In this document: one piece after another, positions 21,761 through 31,171 of the stretch
Layout: every line of letters starts with the position of its first letter
Numbering within the stretch: position 1 is the stretch's first letter
Origin: Zarea fungicola
Taxonomy: Eukaryota; Ascomycota; Sordariomycetes; Hypocreales; Cordycipitaceae
Length of the DNA stretch: 64,000 nt
Reading direction: 5' to 3'
Assembly (NCBI GenBank): GCA_900169235.1
Contig: FWCC01000348.1
Location: forward strand, 1 to 64,000
The notes under the pieces: model-generated
Database searches by the model: none
Seen by the model: the letters and a program-made list of their open reading frames with translations, nothing else
What the model was told of the DNA's origin: nothing
Program-made: the position numbers and the translations under genes

Positions 21761-22473
21761 TTACAGAAGAGCAGCAGCGGCAACGATGGCCAGAACGCTG
21801 GCGCCAATCTTGCCAGCGGCGTTGCCAGCGGGGGGAGCACCAGTCTTGGTGGCAGAGGCAGTGGTGCTTGCGGCACCGCTGGTTCCGGAAGCGACCGTGG
21901 TGGAGGCACCGGTGCCAGAGGCAGAGGTGGTGCTGCTGCCACCGGCGAGGTTCAGGACACCGCCGACGGCACCGCCAGCAGGGGCAAGAGTCTGGTTGGT
22001 CTTGGCAGCGAGAGCGGCAAAGGCGTCGATGGTGTTGCCGGTGGACTTGGCGTTGATGGCGCCGACCATACCCTGTAACAGTCAATTAGTTTCTAGGATG
22101 CATGAATGCTGGCTTGCGATGTGGGACATACCTTTTGGCAGTGGCTGGCAGGCTTGGTCTGGGAGCAGTAGAACCAGATGGGGGTGGTGTCCTTGACGGT
22201 GATGGTGAAGGTGCTCTTGCCAGCGGCGTCAGAGGAGGTGGGGACGAAGCCGGAGAAGAAACCACCGTCGAGGGGAACGCAAGGCTTGGCAAAGCTGGAC
22301 TGCGTAACTGTGTGGTTCAGAGGGAAGTAGTGGAACTCGATGTCATCGCCAACCTGAGCGATGGTGTTGTTGGGAGAGTAGGTGAGGCCGCTCTGACCGA
22401 CATCGACGCGGAAGGTCTGCTTGGCGGAGGCAACGGCGGCGCCGGCGACAACAACAGCGTTTGTGAAGTGCAT
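21761..22473 (-). CDS. GPI-anchored cupredoxin-like extracellular protein
   Basis: Two exons, 22473-22132 and 22072-21761, with a 59-bp intron (22073-22131, GTATGT...CAG), giving 217 residues. There is a signal peptide (MHFTNAVVVAGAAVASA). A single cupredoxin domain (about residues 18-125) keeps the type-1 copper ligands: His in PLNHTV, Cys in WFYCSQ, His in ASHCQ, and Met just after the splice junction (GMVGAIN). A Ser/Thr/Gly/Ala-rich stalk (about 150-195) follows, then a hydrophobic tail ending AIVAAAALL, typical of GPI attachment. The protein belongs to the fungal extracellular serine-rich cupredoxins, usually highly expressed cell-surface proteins. The stalk and intact copper site suggest surface copper binding or redox; the role is inferred. 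Confidence 0.9.
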
Positions 22474-22639
22474 TGTGATTTGGTTTTGGAAGTTGTGAGG
22501 TTGAGTATTGGGTATTAAAGTTGTGTCGAAAGTTGACGGGTATTAAGTATTAGACTGAGCAACGACAGGCTTGATTGACGAAAAGAAATTATAATGAGGA
22601 AATAAAAAAAAAGGTAGATGAGCAGCAGAACCGCATTTG

Positions 22640-22647
22640 TATTTATA
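22640..22647 (-). promoter_or_regulatory. Putative TATA box of the cupredoxin gene
   Basis: TATAAATA on the minus strand lies about 170 bp upstream of the ATG at 22473. It is a canonical element at a plausible distance for a strongly expressed gene. Confidence 0.45.
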
Positions 22648-23471
22648 AGTCATGCCAGCACGGCTCGCTGGACCCAGGTATGGCTGTCGGAGGTCCAGAC
22701 CATGCTACCGCCATGCTGATCGCGCCTTGTTCATAGCCTCCCTGTTCTTACACAGGGCTGTAACGGGGCTTGGCCATATCCACTTCCATCTGAGTATTAC
22801 CAAAAGCAGTACCAAAAAAAGATACCTTGCAGGTCATGGAATGTCTTTATGCCGTGCCCACTCCGCGAATCTGTTAGTGGAGTCACTTCCGCATCCGTTG
22901 GCATACCAGCGAGGCATGGGTATGGATCCTGCGAGCAAATGGCCGCCCATTACAGTTGCGCGGTGTCCGCTCGTTGGTCTGGACAGGGGTGCCCGCCATG
23001 ATGACCAAGACCGGACCACCGCCCATGCCGCAAGGCTACTGGTACTAAGATGATGTGTTATTTTTAGCCTTTGGCACCCAACCCTTTGTCAGCGACCAAG
23101 CTACTGCAGGTACCAGTACAGCAAAGCAGGCGGCCGCAGCTCGAATAGAAATGCCCAATCTAGGTGCCTCGAGTGTCCCTGGGCTTGCGTCGTGGCGTCG
23201 AATGAGTCGGAAGATATCTAGGTCAATTGGTGGTTGAACGCCTTCTATGTTTTGCCAGTGAATGCATACCTTGAACCAACTCAGAACCTTATTCGTGCTC
23301 CCTATCGCGAACACAGCACCGGCATGCCTTCATCTTTTTTGTTCGTCAATTGGAATTTGGTGGCCCGATTCAACAGTGAATCGCCCTGCCAAGGCTCTAC
23401 TACCCGATTTCTTCTTCATTTTTCACAATGAGTTGAACAAGACCTATCCCTGCCGCCTCCAAAACTTAATT

Positions 23472-23855
23472 CTATAAGCCACTTTCAAGTGCTGACAATG
23501 CTATCGCTAGCGTGCAGCACATAAACCGCAGACCGCCAACAGCCTCGATGGCCGTTTCTGGCCTCTGGTTTATTAGTTCACTGGCTTGACTCAAACCTTG
23601 CGCCATGCCCAAACCACATGCGGTCAGCGAGAGCGTCAGCCACGCACAAATACCGCAAGGCCTCAACAAAGCATGACTGTTCTCGCAAGGCTGCCAAATG
23701 ATGAGGCTGACGCCAGTCAGCAACGCTATTGGGATGAGACCCATCGGGCGGCCTAAATAGCCGGTAAACTGGGTATACACCGTGAAACCCCATGAAACAA
23801 GGTAAACAATACATGAAATGAAACAGTCTCTGTTTGGGCAGCTGCGAACCCTTTA
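23472..23855 (-). pseudogene. Membrane-protein-like open stretch, no start codon found
   Basis: A minus-strand frame open from 23855 to the stop at 23472 contains four hydrophobic segments (FISCIVYLVSWGFTVY, GLIPIALLTGVSLIIW, CGICAWLTLSLTACGLGMA, FMCCTLAIALSAL) separated by polar loops. This pattern is unlikely by chance. No ATG and no convincing splice partner were found, and the family is not recognised. Another minus-strand frame with a hydrophobic segment lies at 23045-23314. It may be a fragmented or multi-exon membrane-protein gene. Confidence 0.3.
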
Positions 23856-24785
23856 GAAATTTCCCGGCAGGCAGTAGGTGCTTGCTGCTCATGACCAGGC
23901 AGTCTCATGTCGGCTTGAAACACACCACCGGCCGCCGTCGCACCCGCTCCAAACATTCAGTGTCTCAATCGTCCATCTCACGGGGGCACTGTGGCTTACA
24001 AAGATGAAGCCTCTGCTTATTATCTTAGTATATAAATCCGATGAACCCCTGTCGTCCCCTTTCTGGTGGCTATACTCGCATCCACTCCTCATTATCATTG
24101 ACCGAAAACGGCAAGTCCTTCTTCCCCGGCACCATCGGGCTAAATTGCGACTAACGGCACTTTAATAAAATGGAAAGCAACATGGCTTGCTTCATCCCAC
24201 ACTGCAATTTTAAAAGACGGGTATTGCTGTCCACAGTAACCAGCGGATACAACTCTCCTAGGCCATGGCCAGGGAAAAGGTCACTCTCCATTCATTTTAT
24301 TTGGCGAGTCGCTCTCGACTGACCATTCACCATCCACGGATTTGCCATTACTCAGTGATTTTGCCGAGATTGCCGTGGATTGGCTGCAGTCTACCCTGTA
24401 GTCAAAACTTGATCCGCACGCGCCGATAAACACTGGCTTTTTTCCTTTCTAGTGCTTGCTTGCAGGTTGTAGCGTGGCGTAGCAGTAGACGCGACAAGTT
24501 ATACTCACAAGTGTGTCTGATCAGTCCTTTGAAGCGGGCCGAGGTCCGGGCTGTTATTCAACTAACTGGTGTAGTACTACTTTCGATGGCAGGTGGAATT
24601 CTCCGGTTACCCTGGTAGGCATGTTTCAGAGCTTGTGATAAAGCATGTCTTATCATTTCAATTGGGGAAATGAACTTGATTTAGTCTAGTAGTAGTGTAA
24701 GCCTTGGTGAATGTTCCCGTCAGGAGGATGTGGGAATAGTCCGAAGCAAGCTCTAGAATTCAGCCGCGAAAGGTTACGCCCTGTA
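23856..24785. other. Intergenic stretch
   Basis: About 930 bp left of the NLR/effector pair. No gene is supported. Confidence 0.4.
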
Positions 24786-25979
24786 TTACCGGACTCTGCT
24801 TCCAAGTTGGACATTAACACCGCCGTTGAGATTCCCTGCTTGGATTCCAGAGTTGTTGTTGCCAAAATTTACGACAGCTGGCTGGCTTCGTGTTTCAGTG
24901 GCTGTCGCGACGTCTTCCTGCGAGCGCTTCGGTTCTGATTTAAACAATGCACCCTCTCCATCGTTCCGCATGTGCCGCTCTAGTAGTGCTCTTCCCACCG
25001 ACGCCGCCGTAGCTGCCGCATAATCTTGCCACGCTTTGTTCTTGTGACTATCTGAATAGTCACAAATGCCCTTGACGACAATGCACGGGATCTCGTCCCA
25101 GGCCCCGGCGCCCTCCATCTCGAAAGCAATAATGCCATGCTGTGCAGATATACGGTCGCGATCGTTGCCGGATTTCATGACCGTATTTCCTGAGCCAAGA
25201 CTGCCTATGTACACCGCCGGCTCATGATTATCGGCAGCTGGTCGCCCCCTCTTCACCAGTTTGGCATCATCGCAGCGAAGATCTTGGCAGGTAGCCTTCG
25301 TAGCAAGGTCGCAGATGGGAATCGATTCATTGGCGCAGCTCTCGCAGGACGTGTGGTGGCGATGACAGTAGTCTGGCAAGTAAAGTTTGTCCCCAGTCAC
25401 ACCTGGAAAACTATACTGAGCACGCCTTCGCTCGCGGATCGCGGCCTCTTGTAGATTTTTCAGATGCGCCAAAGCCTTTGCTTCTAATCTCCTACGTCCA
25501 AACTCCATATTAACACTCGCCAGAAGACCGCGAATGTCCTTGTTAGCCCTGCCCAGGCTGTCGTCGATTGTAGTCTTGACTGCGAAATGACCCGGATATT
25601 GTCGACCATAGTCGTACTGGACGATTGTTCTGCTGATGACGACATCTCCTAGGAAAACATCGCAGTCGTTAATCTTGGGCGTCCCACCGCAGATTCCAAT
25701 AATCAAGGCCAGCTTCACCGCAGGAAAGCTCACACGCAAGCAAGTGGCCGTTGACGCTGCATTCGTTGTGCCCATTGCGGGAGCGGTAACAAGGACAACG
25801 TTGTGGAAACCTAACCGCCCTGTGACGTAGGTATTGGTATCTCCCGCCGCCCGACCGAAAGTATCGCCATCGTTGTCCCAGAACTCGTCAAATAGCAGAG
25901 TGACCGCGTCGGCCTCGCGGGGTAAAGCGCAGATGATTGCGGTATGGAAATCCGAACGACTCGTGGGCCTTTTCATCAT
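24786..25979 (-). CDS. Nucleoside phosphorylase (PNP_UDP) domain protein with C-terminal amyloid-like motif
   Basis: Single exon, 397 residues from tandem ATGs at 25979/25976. The frame is open to 26156, but the extension is not typical of the family. Residues about 8-350 are a PNP_UDP_1 domain: FHTAIICALPREADAV, LALIIGICGG, DVFLGDVVIS, and the hallmark FEMEGAGAWDEIPCIVVKGICDYSDSHKNK.W..YAA.TAA end. The Glu/Asp residues that bind ribose and base are present. In fungi this domain is a common N-terminal effector of NLRs; related bacterial immune effectors cleave nucleosides or ATP. After a polar linker, the last 29 residues hold an Asn/Gly-rich segment (NSGIQAGNLNGG) matching the N-terminus of the divergently transcribed NLR, whose ATG is 265 bp away. 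Inferred role: the cell-death or nucleotide-depleting effector triggered by that NLR. Confidence 0.85.
   Translation of the reverse strand: MMKRPTSRSDFHTAIICALPREADAVTLLFDEFWDNDGDTFGRAAGDTNTYVTGRLGFHNVVLVTAPAMGTTNAASTATCLRVSFPAVKLALIIGICGGTPKINDCDVFLGDVVISRTIVQYDYGRQYPGHFAVKTTIDDSLGRANKDIRGLLASVNMEFGRRRLEAKALAHLKNLQEAAIRERRRAQYSFPGVTGDKLYLPDYCHRHHTSCESCANESIPICDLATKATCQDLRCDDAKLVKRGRPAADNHEPAVYIGSLGSGNTVMKSGNDRDRISAQHGIIAFEMEGAGAWDEIPCIVVKGICDYSDSHKNKAWQDYAAATAASVGRALLERHMRNDGEGALFKSEPKRSQEDVATATETRSQPAVVNFGNNNSGIQAGNLNGGVNVQLGSRVR
24789..24875 (-). other. C-terminal amyloid-signalling-like motif of the PNP protein
   Basis: It encodes VVNFGNNNSGIQAGNLNGG plus about ten more residues. The GIQAG core resembles the [IV]-Q-x-G tetrad of RHIM-like motifs. 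It aligns without gaps to the NLR N-terminus at 26245-26331, sharing NF, NSG, AG, NG and a V. Confidence 0.7.
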
Positions 25980-26244
25980 GACCACTGCAGGCATAAAAGA
26001 AAATGCGCAAGGCGCAAGAATCGCTGTAATGAACAACTGGCAAACGTGACCGCGGACATGAGCGCTCCATGGTAGGTCACAAGGCAGCCATGCATGTGGC
26101 TGCAGCAAGACAGCCAACCACGAGAGTTGGCTCAGCCGCATATTAATGCAGCCCAATTGCCCAAGTTTTGTGCCTCCCTACTTTCTTGCATCCGGTGACC
26201 TCGAGCCATGGTAACATCATCCGTATCAGCGCGCGTACAACATC
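25980..26244. promoter_or_regulatory. Divergent promoter shared by the PNP effector and the NLR
   Basis: A 265-bp head-to-head spacer between the two ATGs. It is short enough that co-regulation is likely. No specific element is recognised. It contains the open N-terminal extension of the PNP frame, which I consider non-coding. Confidence 0.5.
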
Positions 26245-26331
26245 ATGAGCACCAATAATTTTGCGGAGCGTAATTCAGGTTTCGAAGCTGGGACGATCAA
26301 CGGGCCTGCGACCGTGGAAATCCACCACCAC
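26245..26331 (+). other. N-terminal amyloid-signalling-like motif of the NLR
   Basis: It encodes MSTNNFAERNSGFEAGTING and about nine more residues. It replaces the full effector domain usual at fungal NLR N-termini and matches the C-terminus of the neighbouring PNP protein. Confidence 0.7.
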
Positions 26332-29193
26332 GCCGCACCGGGTAAGCTCACGACCGGCAGACTACGTGCATCCTCATTAACGGCAAGCAGAACGACCAGA
26401 AACGCCGCCGAGCGCATCGATCCTAATTCCGTTCGCCCCCGATGAAGACTTTGTTAAACGAGACGATATAATCGAGAGGATCGAAGCAAGACTTGGCCGA
26501 CCAGGTTCGTGTGTTGCGCTCGTCGGCGTTGGCGGCGTTGGGTAGGTAACAGAGAGCACTACGCTGCAGGATTAGCGTCTGACCTTTGAAGCAAATCACA
26601 ACTTGCCATCGAATACGCATATCTCGTCCGAAAGCGTTCTTCTGATACATGGGTCTTTTGGATTCATGCAAGCAATAGCGCTCGGTTTGAGGAGGGCTTC
26701 CGAGCGATTGCGACCCGTATCAAGGTGCCTGGTCGGCATGACCCGAATGCCAATATATTTCAGCTCGTCCATGATTGGCTTCAAGACCAGAGAAAAGGGC
26801 CTTGTGTTATTATTCTCGATAACGTGGACAATGCGAGCTTCTTGAAGCTGCTCCCCTCCAATGATGAAGCCGCGGCGACGACAAGGACTGCTACCCCAAG
26901 GCAGCTAATATCGTACATCCCTTGCTGCCAGCATGGATCTGTTCTTGTCACATCACGAAACAGAGACGCTGCACTAGCGCTGGTCGAGCACGCTAATATT
27001 CTTGCTGTTGAGCCGATGAATGAGGAATCTGCACTAAAGCTTTTCCAGAATAAGCTCGGTCAGAATGACGACGAAGCTAGTACGTTCGAGCTTGCTGCCG
27101 CGCTTGAATATATGCCACTAGCTATCGTTCAGGCAGCGGCCTACATTGTGCAGAGGCGTCCACGATGCTCTGTACAAAAGTATCTGGATGAATTCTCCAA
27201 TAGTGACAGGAGGAAAACAATGCTTCTTAGTGTCGAGGGGGGAGAACTTCGTCGAGACGCCGAAGCCAAAAACTCCATCTTACTCACATGGCAAATTAGC
27301 TTTGAATACATTCGCGAAATCAGACCATCAGCGGCCGACTTGTTGTCGCTCATGAGCTTCTGCGATCGTCAAGGTATTCCGGAATGTCTACTGCGTGGCC
27401 AAGACAGCTCTACGAGCAGCGATAGCAGCGATGGTGGAGAGATCGAGGACCACGGAACCAACCATTTGGACCTTGAAAATGATTACAGTGAGGGTACTAA
27501 TGAGGATGGGAGTGTTGATTGTGAGAGAGCCAACGACAGCGATAGCGAGTGGAAGGAACGGCAATCCAATTATACCGACGATGACAGCTTTGAAACTGAC
27601 ATCATAACACTGCGGAATTTCTGCTTCATCAATGTTAATGAAGATGGTGTCACTTTTGAGATGCACAGATTGGTGCAGTTTGCTACAATTACATGGCTCA
27701 GAGCGAGAAAGATCTACAAGAAACAACGGCACCGGTTTCTTAGAAAGCTGTGCGAAGAACTTCCAGCCGGCGAGTACGAGAACTGGCCAAAATCGCAGGT
27801 GCTTTACCCACATGTAGAATGGGCTACCTTACAACCCCAACCAGGAAAGGAATCAATGAGAGAATGGGCTATCATCCTGTGTAGGGCGGCACAATATACT
27901 ATTCTCAAGGACAAAGAAGAGGCACTGGAACTATCGATTCGGGCGATGGAAGCAATGAGTCAGATTTATGGTGAAGAGCATAACAATGTGCTTTGTTCAA
28001 AATCGTTAGTGGCCACGGCGTATATGCTAAGAGGTCATTGGGGTGAAGCAGAGAAGTTTACGGTAGAGGTGATGGAAAGTTCGAAGAGGATACTTGGGGA
28101 AGACCACCCTACTACGCTGACTATGATGACTGACATGGCATGGATATACTTGAGACAAAGCCATTTAGGGGAGGCAGAGAAGTTATGTATGCAGGTGGTG
28201 GAGATGACGAAGATAATGTTTGGGAATGACCACCTCAAGACGCTGCACAGTATGAATAACCTGGCATTTACATACTATAAACGAGGCCGTTTAGAGGAGG
28301 CGGAGAGGTTACAAATTCAGGTAATGGAGAGGAGGAAGATAATGCTTGGAGAAGAGCATCCTCATACGCTGACCAGTATGGGTAACCTGGCATTGACATG
28401 CTATAAACAAGGCCATTTAGGGGAGGCAGAGAGGTTACAAATGCAGGTAATGGAGAGGAGGAAGATAATGCTTGGAGAAGACCATCCTCATACGGTGGCC
28501 ATTATGGGTGACCTGGCACTGACATTTAGTGGTCAAGGCCGTTTTGGGGAGGCGGAGAAGGCTTTCAAGCAGGTAATAGAGAGGAACAAGATAAAGCTTG
28601 GAGAAGACGATCCTCATACGCTGGCCAGTATGAGTTACCTGGCATGGACATTAGGTTGTCAAGGCCGTTTGGAGGAGGCGGAGGATCTTGAGTTACAGGT
28701 ACTGGAAAAGACGAAGACGAGATTCGGGCGACATCATCCATCTACACAACTCAGCATGAGCAAGGTGTTGATCTATACATCCCAGGGCCAGGAAGAGAAG
28801 GCAAAGAGACTTGAGGAACAGCTGCTAGAGAGCTACAAAGTTACTCTCGGAGAAAATCACCCTGATAAGCTGGATAGCATCGCAAATCTGATAGGGGCTT
28901 ACGTGAACCAGGTCCGGCTAGAGGAAGCAGTACAGCTGAGTGTGCAGCTGCTCGAGATGCGGAGGACGACGTTCGGCGACAGCCATCCCGATACGTTGAT
29001 GGCTATGCATGACTTGGCTTTGATATTAGGAGAACTTGGCCGTTCTCCTGAAGCATTTGAATTATGGAGTTGCTGCATCTCTCTTCGCCGGCGTGTACTT
29101 GGCCCGCAGCATCCAGACACTCAAGAATCAGTGAATTTGATGGAAGAATTGCAGAAGAAGGTGACTAGTACCGTTGCAGAAAATAGTTCTTAG
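26245..29193 (+). CDS. NOD-like receptor: amyloid-like motif, NB-ARC, nine TPRs
   Basis: Three exons: 26245-26341, 26391-26541, 26592-29193, with introns of 49 and 50 bp (GTAAGC...CAG; GTAGGT...AAG). The total is 949 residues. Residues 1-29 carry the short motif NSGFEAGTING, then ERPETPP. The second intron splits the P-loop (GVGGVGKS, residues 78-85). NB-ARC continues with WVFWIHASN, Walker B VIILDNVD (155-162), sensor VLVTSRNRD, YMPLAIVQAAAYI (GLPL-like) and MHRLVQ (MHD-like, from residue 440). An acidic insert occupies about 354-419. Residues 551-927 are nine TPR units of 42 residues (one of 41). It is a cytosolic sensor. By analogy with HET-S/NWD2 and the PP-motif pairs, ligand binding would oligomerise it so that the N-terminal motif templates the same motif of the adjacent PNP protein. 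Confidence 0.9.
27994..29124 (+). repeat. Nine tandem TPR units, about 126 bp each
   Basis: In-frame 42-residue TPR units of the form ..NLA..Y..QGHLGEAE.L..QVME.RK..LGE.HP.TL. Units 3 and 4 (about 28246-28497) are nearly identical over long stretches of DNA, which suggests recent duplication or gene conversion, as reported for fungal NLR repeat domains. Confidence 0.9.
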
Positions 29194-29763
29194 CTGTTAG
29201 ATACTTCTTGTATGCATTCTTGGCATGGCTAGCGGAGCAGTTGCTTAACCTACTATAAGTGCATCCGCTGTAATGTGATAGAGCACTCTGCTACTCTTCT
29301 GTCGACGGCCTTATTGCCTGAATTAATAGTCCGTGGGATTATACTGTACAGTACCCTGTCGCTAATATATTTCAAGCCTCAAGAGATGACAGAAAAGATA
29401 AAGAAATCAACGATGGCTCCCAGGGGAGAAAGGAAGGCAGCGCAGCCGGACAAAGGACTCCAAAGGTAAAAATATCCAGAACAAAGCGGCCTAGCTTTGA
29501 CGGCCCTATTCAGATCAAATAAGAATAAAATGCACCAGTTTATTAACAAAGGCAATTTGAAAGCCTGGCGCGGACAATGCCCTGTTTCGCATACTTGGCC
29601 AAAGTGACGTCAATGAAGGCACCAAATCCCTGTCGATCCCGCCACCATAAAAGTAATCTACGCCCATCTCCAAATCGCATTCTCAAAATCGAATTCAATT
29701 CAAATAAATATTTACAACTTGTAAAAGTACATTAATGAATACAAAGTCACTCACACCACCAGC
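29194..29763. other. Intergenic stretch
   Basis: About 570 bp: the NLR 3' flank and the promoter of the hydroxylase gene. No gene is supported. Confidence 0.4.
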
Positions 29764-30789
29764 ATGGATCTCCTACTATCCATCCCCCTCGCGAGCTACT
29801 TCCTCGCCCCGTCGGTGCCGTCCTTTACGACAACCCTCAACATGCTCTTCTTCTACATGACCTGGACGACGCTGATCTTCTCGCACTCCCCCCTGCGCGT
29901 GCACATGACGGGCGTCCTCTCCATCCGCGTCTTCCTATGGCTCGTCCCGTCCCTCTTCACCCTCGCCCTCGAGCTCCTCTTCCCTTCCATCACGCAGTCC
30001 GTCAAGCACGGGGGACGCGCCGCTCTCCCGCCGCGCAGCCAGCGCACCATCTCGCGCACCCTCTTCCTCGCGCTCCTCAACCTCGCCATCCTCACCCTCG
30101 CCGAGGGCGCCTGCAGCTACGCACATGGGTTCCTCTTCCGCGGCGCGCCGCCGTTCCGCACGAGTATGACGCTGCCCTTGCCGTGGAAGATGACCAAGCA
30201 CATTGCCCTGCTCTTCCTCGCGCGCGAGGTCCTCCAGTACTACATCCACCGCTACATCCTTCACTCCTCTTCTCGCGGCCGCGCATCGTCGTTGAACATC
30301 CTCGCTACGCTGCACGGCCAGTACGCGCATGCGCGTGGCCACGCGACGCCGTTTTCGCTGCTCCTCTTCACGGACCATCCGCTTCCAATGCTTCTACATA
30401 GGTTCGTCCCCGTGTATGCCCCCGCGGCGCTGGTCGTCCGCCCGCACCTCCTCACGTACTTTCTCTTTGTGGCGCTGTGCACCCTCGAAGACACCCTCGC
30501 GCAGTCTGGGTACACCATCGTGCCCGGGTTCGTCATGAGCGGCATCGGCCAGCGGTGCGCGGTGCACTACGCGAGCGGAGGCAGTGCGAATTTCGGCGCG
30601 TACGGGATTCTGGACTGGCTGCACGGGACGGGCCAGGGGAGGGATGTGCTGGATGACTTGCAGAAGGAGGCGGAGAAGCAGTACAAGGCCAGCGGCGGCG
30701 GTGGTGCGAGTTTGTTGCAGAATGGACTGAACGGGCTGAATGCGCTGCGGGGGTCGAGTCCAAAAAAGACGTCGCCAAAGAGGAGATGA
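29764..30789 (+). CDS. Fatty acid hydroxylase / sterol desaturase superfamily membrane protein
   Basis: Single exon, 341 residues. Several hydrophobic segments (about 20-45, 48-72, 98-115, 140-160, 220-245) indicate an ER-type polytopic protein. The di-iron histidine boxes of the superfamily appear in order: YYIHRYILH (HxxxxH), LHGQYAHARGH, and the C-terminal HYASGGSANFGAYGILDWLHG (HxxxxxNFG...LH). The tail is basic and low complexity (SSPKKTSPKRR). Family members use cytochrome b5 and O2 to hydroxylate or desaturate sterols, sphingolipids or alkanes. This one is not ERG3 or ERG25 by motif spacing, as far as I can tell, and its substrate is unknown. GC-rich codon use marks a well-expressed gene. 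Confidence 0.8.
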   Translation: MDLLLSIPLASYFLAPSVPSFTTTLNMLFFYMTWTTLIFSHSPLRVHMTGVLSIRVFLWLVPSLFTLALELLFPSITQSVKHGGRAALPPRSQRTISRTLFLALLNLAILTLAEGACSYAHGFLFRGAPPFRTSMTLPLPWKMTKHIALLFLAREVLQYYIHRYILHSSSRGRASSLNILATLHGQYAHARGHATPFSLLLFTDHPLPMLLHRFVPVYAPAALVVRPHLLTYFLFVALCTLEDTLAQSGYTIVPGFVMSGIGQRCAVHYASGGSANFGAYGILDWLHGTGQGRDVLDDLQKEAEKQYKASGGGGASLLQNGLNGLNALRGSSPKKTSPKRR

Positions 30790-31171
30790 AATGCGTGAGT
30801 GACTCCGTTGCCTGTCAGATCAGATGTTTTGTCGAGTTGCGTTGCTTTAGTTACTAGTTGATACCCATTTGTTGTCAAGGGACCACCAGGTGAACAAATG
30901 CTTTTATTAAATGATACCCCATTTGCCCGTCTATAGTCGGAAAAAAAATCCAAAATCTATAATCAAAACGTGCATGTAATCCGTATTCCCATGCTGTAAA
31001 TGCCGACATTAATCCAAACAAGAAAAAGTACTTTAACAAGAAAAAAGCCGGAATGGACCCCAAATCTATGTTGTCCAGTCCATCTATGCTGCAGTTCACT
31101 ATGCAGCAGTTCACCATGCTCAGTCATCTATGCTGCAGTCATCTTGCTGCAGTGTCTGTGCTGTTGCCCAG
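30790..31171. repeat. 3' intergenic region with short imperfect tandem repeats
   Basis: At about 31080-31165 the words CATCTATGCTGCAGT and CACTATGCAGCAGT recur several times in imperfect form. It lies between convergent genes. Function unknown; probably a minisatellite-like spacer. Confidence 0.45.

Noticed and set aside
22652..23053. Plus-strand open frame of 133 codons
   Set aside because: It lies in the cupredoxin promoter, is rich in Arg/His with no domain, and is probably chance.
25980..26156. N-terminal extension of the PNP protein with a hydrophobic segment
   Set aside because: The open frame reaches 26156, but family members start at the MKRPTSR-like position, and the extension would leave under 90 bp for two promoters.
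27994..29124. CRISPR-like array or satellite
   Set aside because: The 126-bp periodicity is in frame and encodes TPR units; the genome is eukaryotic.
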